Below, piece after piece: positions 59,643 to 64,000 of a stretch of 64,000 bases of DNA; the stretch's first letter is position 1, and each line of letters starts with the position of its first letter. Origin of the DNA: Cytophagaceae bacterium. Its GTDB lineage: Bacteria > Bacteroidota > Bacteroidia > Cytophagales > Spirosomataceae. Location: contig JADKIR010000005.1 in NCBI GenBank assembly GCA_016722655.1, positions 186,001 to 250,000 on the forward strand, read 5' to 3'. The notes beneath the pieces were generated by a model, which did no database searches, had not been told where the DNA came from, and saw only the letters and a list, made by a program, of their open reading frames with translations. The translations under genes were made by a program, and so were the position numbers.

Positions 59643-60248
59643 TTAGTTTGAAGCCGATTTTCTTAAAATTTCAAGGCTATCGGGCCCTTTCGAAAATAAT
59701 AAGTCAATTATACTGAGATTTGGTTCAAAAGTGTTGCCAAAAATCTGATAATATGGTACCGAAAGGTAATTTTCGGGTAAATCAAGCCTTTTTTTTGCAT
59801 TAAAAGTAAGAAATTCATGTTGATATTCCAAAAATGGATATTCTACTAACGATATTTTTGGTTTTATTTTTAAAATCTGAAATACTTTTTCTAAAGCAAA
59901 GACATTAATATCGACTAAAAATTCGGATTTTTTCGAAAAAATGGGTTCCAGTATATAATCATAATATTCAAAATAGGAGCTTTTTTTATAGGTATTTTGA
60001 ATGGTCTTCCAGGCTACATTATTCCAGTTTTGACTATAATCAATTTTTATATCTTTGATTGGTGTATGATTTGGGGCTTTTTTTACGTTGACGTTTATAA
60101 AATCTACCTTATTTGGACCCAGAATATATGCTCTGGTTTGATAACTTTGTTTTTGATATTGTTCCCCGATATTTATAGAAATATCATTTTCTTTCAAAAT
60201 AGAGCTCATAAAAGCCAAACATGGCAAAAAATTTGATGAATAAATCAT
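59643..60248 (-). CDS. WbqC family protein
   Basis: 201 residues. Conserved WbqC elements: NFLPCLAFMSSILKENDISINIGEQYQKQSYQTRAYILGPNK, TPIKDIKIDYSQNWNNVAWKTIQNTYKKSSYFEYY and ISIVEYPFLEYQHEF-like end. In O-antigen clusters WbqC relatives occur next to sugar-modifying genes; the activity is not established. Single gene between clpC and the OmpA-family gene, no signal peptide. Confidence 0.85.
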   Translation of the reverse strand: MIYSSNFLPCLAFMSSILKENDISINIGEQYQKQSYQTRAYILGPNKVDFINVNVKKAPNHTPIKDIKIDYSQNWNNVAWKTIQNTYKKSSYFEYYDYILEPIFSKKSEFLVDINVFALEKVFQILKIKPKISLVEYPFLEYQHEFLTFNAKKRLDLPENYLSVPYYQIFGNTFEPNLSIIDLLFSKGPDSLEILRKSASN

Positions 60249-60296
60249 GTACCTAAATAGGATATTAATTTTTTGACAAAGATAAACAGTTTTTTA

Positions 60297-62850
60297 ATGA
60301 AGAGAATGTCGCTTCTTATTGCATTCTTTCTTGTGCTTTTTAATAATGTTTGTTTTGCTTCACCCGCTGAAAACATTCGAATCACCATTGTTTTGATTAA
60401 TGATGTGACTGGTGATGCCATTACCAATAATTATGAGATTAAAGTCAGTTCTCATCCGGATGGTAAAGTTATTCCTGTTCAAACTGTAAAGAAACGTTCT
60501 TTTTACGAATTCAAGGCCGGAACAATTATTAGAGTTAAAGCGTCCGCAACGGGGTTTTATGCTGAAGAAAAAGGATTTGATACAGCTGATATGTCAGATG
60601 GAGATTTCATTGAGCTCAGAATGAATCCTAAACCTTCCGGAAACTTAACGATTTTAACTATTGATAATGAAACAAAAGATCCTGTTGCTTCAACAATCGA
60701 AATTGATTTTCACAATCAAAAAACCAAAGAAATAATTGATCAGGAACATCCCAAAGCCAATTATTTCTATGAACAAAAAGGGACTTATAAATTTTTAACA
60801 ACTGCTGATGGGTATTTAAATGATACCCGGGAGGTTGAACTTGGAATTTCGCCGGAACAAACCCAAACTGAGCTGATTATTGAGCTGGAAAAGAACAGAA
60901 TGAAACAGGAAATCAGCCTTTATGATAAATCAAATAATGGAAAACTGCAGTCTGGAAAAGTAAGAATTTCACATCAGGAGACTGGTCAGGTGGTTTACCA
61001 GGGTCCGGTGACCAATGGTTCAGTAAAATTTGATGCCAATCGGGATGACAAATATTTATTGAATGTAGTAAGTGAAGGATATATTGAATTAAGTCAACCT
61101 TTCAAATTGTCGGGCAAAATCCTGAGATTTGGTATGAGTCCAACGGCTGCTTTTTTGATAGATGTTTATGATGAAGAAACCGGAAAACGAATTTCGACAA
61201 ACCTTGAATTAATAAGCCCAACAGGGAAAAAATCTACAATTAAATCTTTTGAAAGTCAATCTGTAGGTTTTAACCCCACTGAATTGGGTTCTTACCAGCT
61301 GATCAGTAAAGCAGACGGATACATCAATAAATCAGGAAGTTTGATAGTAAAATCAATGAATGCTGGTTCTACTTTTTTTACACTAAGATTGAAAAAGGAT
61401 CTAACGAGTATATATTAACTGTTCTTGATTTACAAGACCGAACACCTGTTAATGCAGCTCAGGTTAAGGTTTTTAATGAAAAGTCCATTGAGATTCAGGG
61501 TGCAACCACAAAAAATGTAAAAAAAGTAAACCTTGAAGAAGATAAAAAACACTTCTATGAGGTTTCTGCTCCCGGATACTACGATTTTACGGGAAATATT
61601 AAAATCGGTGAAAAATCTTTGGAGGTTTTATTAAAGAAAAAACTGGATACACTTTCAAGCATTTTGATCACTGTATTAGATATTCAAACCACTTTACCTG
61701 TTTCAGAACCCAGAATCAGGATATTTGATGAGAATAAAATCCCGGTGTCAACAACTTACGATGCTGTGAAAGGTGAATTTTATGTGATAAATTAAATTCA
61801 AAAAACAGTTATTCTTTTGAAGTAACAGCAAAAGGTTACAAAACGGTCTCAGGAGAAATTTCAAAAGGTGAAAAATCGAAATCTATTAGTCTTGTTTCCA
61901 CCGAAAGTAATGAATATCTGGTGAGATTCACTGATGAATTTACGAAAGAAAAGATTTTTCCTGAAGTAATAATTTCAGCAAATAAAAAGGAGATTTTTAG
62001 AGAAAAAATTAAAGAATCAGCAAAAATTCAGCTGTCAAATACAAATACTTATACCGTTGAAACCAATCTGGAAGCTTACAAAAAGTTAGTTAAAACTATC
62101 GATAAACGTGAAGCCAATGGAAATGAGTTATCATATAAAATACTTAAGGAATTTTATAACATTGATTTTAAATTCAGTGAAGAAATTAATGCTGAACAAA
62201 TAAAGACTTCACAAATCAAACTCATAAATAAACAGACTGAAAAAGAAGAAAAACTGGTATTAATTTCAAGAAATGAAGGGTTTTCAGCGAAGATTTCACC
62301 CGATATTTCCTATTTAATTAAGCTAAATATTCCTGGTTTTCAGGAGTATTCCGGTATGTTTGCCTTGAAAATGGCCGATGCTACCGGCATGAGTTATATT
62401 ATGAAACTCATCTCGAAAGAAAAACCTGTGATTGAACCAAAAATTCAAGAGAAGCCTGTTGCAGTTGTGGAAACGGTATTGGATGTAACAAATATAAAAA
62501 AAGGTGTTAAATATCCGCTCCCGGGAGTCAATTTTGAAAAGAGTAAAACTATCCTTGTACCAGGTGCTGAATCAAAACTGGAAGGATTATTGAAATATTT
62601 GAAGGATAATCCTAAAGTCAAGGTGGAAATCGCCGGGCATACTGATAATGAAGGTAATGACCAAAGACTCAATCAGAGACTTTCTGAGTTCAGAGCCAAA
62701 GTGGTTGCCAATTACTTCTTCAATAAAGGCATAAATTCAGAAAGGTTAAAAACTATCGGTAAAGGTTCTTCTGAGCCTTTGGTTCCAAATGAAACCGAGG
62801 AAAATAAAGCCAAAAACAGAAGAATTGAAATTATGATTTTTGATAATTAA
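60297..62850 (+). pseudogene. OmpA-family protein with carboxypeptidase-regulatory-like repeats, two frame breaks
   Basis: Signal peptide MKRMSLLIAFFLVLFNNVCFA. Several beta-sandwich repeats follow, each opening like ITIVLINDVTGDAITNNYEI or LTILTIDNETKDPVASTIEI and containing YLNDTREVEL-type ends. The C-terminal OmpA-like domain reads VNFEKSKTILVPGAESKLEGLLKYL, VEIAGHTDNEGN, QRLSEFRAKVVANYF and AKNRRIEIMIF, binding peptidoglycan. The frame stops at 61418, resumes as ILTVLDLQDRTPVNAAQVKV, stops again at about 61794, and resumes to 62850. One base added in the A5 at 61392-61396 and one near the TT at 61792 give a single 851-residue frame. A TTG at 60273 could extend the start. Confidence 0.82.
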
Positions 62851-63806
62851 GACTTGGCTGCTGCCCGCTTTAGCCGGTCATTAATGGCAAGTCCAAGACC
62901 ATGCTCGGGTACTAATTCCACAAAAATCTTTTCCAGATTGGTTTTATCAAACCATCTCAGACCTTCAAACAGATTTCTGGCGGCCTCTTGCAGGTCGCCA
63001 TTTTTGCTTAGAATAAATTGATTTTTAATATCAATTTCGTTTTGTGGTAAATTAAAACCTAAAAAACCAATATTTCCATCATTATTGAGCTGCGATGCCG
63101 AAGATAATATTTCAATTTTTTTGTTGGGAGAATAATGCCTTTCCAGCATTCCGGGAGCCTGCGGATTTGAACTAGAATGTTCTTTAAGAATTACTTTTTC
63201 CTGTAAAATATCCTCAATTTTCTCTATTTCGAGCCCTCCTTTTCTATATATTATTGTTTTTCCTGTTTCCTGGCCAATAATGGTCGATTCGAGCCCAACC
63301 CGGCAATTTCCACCATCCAAAATATAAGGAATACGGTCTCCCAATTGGTCAAAAACATGGCCGGCCGACGTGGGTGAAACATATCCAAACGGATTGGCAC
63401 TTGGAGCTGCCAGCGGAAAATCCAGGTTTTTAAGTAATTCCAGAGTTAAAATATGATCAGGAACTCTGACCGCTACCCTACAAAGACCACTAGTTACTAT
63501 GTCAGGGATTATTTCTTTCTTTTCGAGCAAAAAAGTAAGGGGTCCCGGAGTGAAAAATTGAGCAAGTTTTTTAAATTTTTCAGGAAAAGACCTGGTGTAT
63601 TTATTTATGACATCTAAATCTGAAACATGAATGATTAATGGATCAAAAGTTGGCCGGTTTTTTACATAGAAAATTTTTGAAACTGCAACAGGATTCAAAG
63701 CATTTCCAGCCAAACCGTACACTGTTTCAGTCGGTATAGCTACCACTTCTCCTCTTTCGAGCAAGCTTTTGGCTTCATAAATATTTCTACCTGTTTTGGC
63801 TGTCAT
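62847..63806 (-). CDS. L-threonylcarbamoyladenylate synthase, Sua5/YrdC type
   Basis: 319 residues. First step of the t6A tRNA modification: threonine, bicarbonate and ATP to threonylcarbamoyl-AMP. YrdC domain (ERGEVVAIPTETVYGLAGNALNP, KIFYVKNRPTFDPLIIHV, FFTPGPLTFLLEKKE, LDFPLAAPSANPFGYVSPTSAGHV and CRVGLESTIIG). The C-terminal extension of Sua5 (PGMLERHYSP and later) is present, so it is the long form. Its ATG overlaps the TGA of the GNAT gene. Confidence 0.93.
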   Translation of the reverse strand: MTAKTGRNIYEAKSLLERGEVVAIPTETVYGLAGNALNPVAVSKIFYVKNRPTFDPLIIHVSDLDVINKYTRSFPEKFKKLAQFFTPGPLTFLLEKKEIIPDIVTSGLCRVAVRVPDHILTLELLKNLDFPLAAPSANPFGYVSPTSAGHVFDQLGDRIPYILDGGNCRVGLESTIIGQETGKTIIYRKGGLEIEKIEDILQEKVILKEHSSSNPQAPGMLERHYSPNKKIEILSSASQLNNDGNIGFLGFNLPQNEIDIKNQFILSKNGDLQEAARNLFEGLRWFDKTNLEKIFVELVPEHGLGLAINDRLKRAAAKS

Positions 63807-64000
63807 AGTTCTTTTTCAAAATACAAAATATCTTCTTCGGGATTATAATTATAGGGTTGAGTTAGTTCAAAGCCAAATTTTTGGTATGAATTAACAGCAA
63901 TTTCAAGCCTTTTGAGTGTATCCAGTTTCATTTTTTGATAACCTTTTAATTTTGCTTCTGACAAACAAATTTCAATAAGTTTTCTTCCGATTCCCAGGCC
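63803..64000 (-). CDS. GNAT family acetyltransferase, 5' part outside window
   Basis: Only the last 65 codons are seen: GLGIGRKLIEICLSEAKLKG (acetyl-CoA pyrophosphate loop, GxGxGR/K), MKLDTLKRLEIAVNSYQKFGFEL and YNYNPEEDILYFEKEL. These are the usual motif A to B arrangement of GNAT enzymes. The gene continues past the window edge. It overlaps the Sua5 gene by ATGA and was probably its operon leader. Confidence 0.85.
   Translation of the reverse strand, partial: GLGIGRKLIEICLSEAKLKGYQKMKLDTLKRLEIAVNSYQKFGFELTQPYNYNPEEDILYFEKEL

Overview
The window looks like chromosomal DNA of a Bacteroidota member, most likely order Cytophagales. The base composition is AT-rich. Promoters upstream of the tRNA genes carry the Bacteroidota -7 motif TAnnTTTG, some with a TTTG -33 box. 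Shine-Dalgarno motifs are not obvious. The gene content fits: PorW/SprE-type gliding and type IX secretion lipoprotein, TlpA-like and DUF4105/Lnb proteins, a WbqC-family protein, DUF4286, DUF5723, a Porin_10-type protein, menaquinone (menC) and lipid A (lpxK) genes, and secreted ELWKSDGT-repeat proteins. Genus cannot be fixed from this sequence.

Layout. 0-4.3 kb: pnp (cut by the window edge), rpsO, an LptF/LptG permease and a START-like protein, all on the minus strand. 4.4-13.7 kb: tRNA-Met, then a long minus-strand run of tightly packed genes from rlmD through a metallo-beta-lactamase-fold hydrolase, a patatin-like lipase, PorW/SprE, an unlisted 40-residue membrane protein, a sodium:solute symporter and an OmpR-type response regulator and kinase. 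13.8-24.2 kb: tRNA-Lys x2, tRNA-Leu and tRNA-Ala interleaved with envelope and metabolic genes (DUF5723, ATP-grasp, porin, lpxK, menC, hisC). 24.3-31.2 kb: a protease-like/beta-propeller/barrel protein, NlpC/P60, TlpA-like, Ppx/GppA, PAP2-like, ybeY. 31.2-31.9 kb: a decayed alpha/beta-hydrolase. 31.9-39.4 kb: a four-gene operon of a LytTR regulator, two giant tandem paralogues rich in ELWKSDGT repeats, and a YadA-head-like protein. 39.5-47.0 kb: a lipoprotein, a convergent NarL-type two-component pair, an SBF-like transporter, secreted and barrel proteins, and a 2OG-Fe(II) oxygenase.

47.2-51.5 kb is the most unusual stretch. A yefM-yoeB toxin-antitoxin pair and three unrecognised genes lie in one direction, separated by three (perhaps four) imperfect palindromes of about 88 bp. 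Each has TTCCAAC/GTTGGAA outer boxes, a short unpaired spacer, a different 9-bp inner stem and a shared central segment. This is the architecture of integron attC sites. At the upstream end lies a 38-residue remnant of the C-terminus of a tyrosine recombinase. I read this as a probable relic integron-like cassette array.

51.6-64 kb returns to core genes: sucC, a LolD-like ABC ATPase with a queuosine-precursor transporter, a small Cys-rich membrane protein coupled to a DinB/YfiT protein, inositol monophosphatase, DUF4105/Lnb, clpC, a WbqC-family protein, an OmpA-family protein, Sua5-type threonylcarbamoyl-AMP synthase and a GNAT fragment.

Four single-base frame breaks occur (one each in hisC and the 50.1-51.0 kb gene, two in the OmpA gene). 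Three fall in 5-nt homopolymers, and in every gene adding back one base per break restores a full-length reading frame, so sequencing undercalls are a live explanation.
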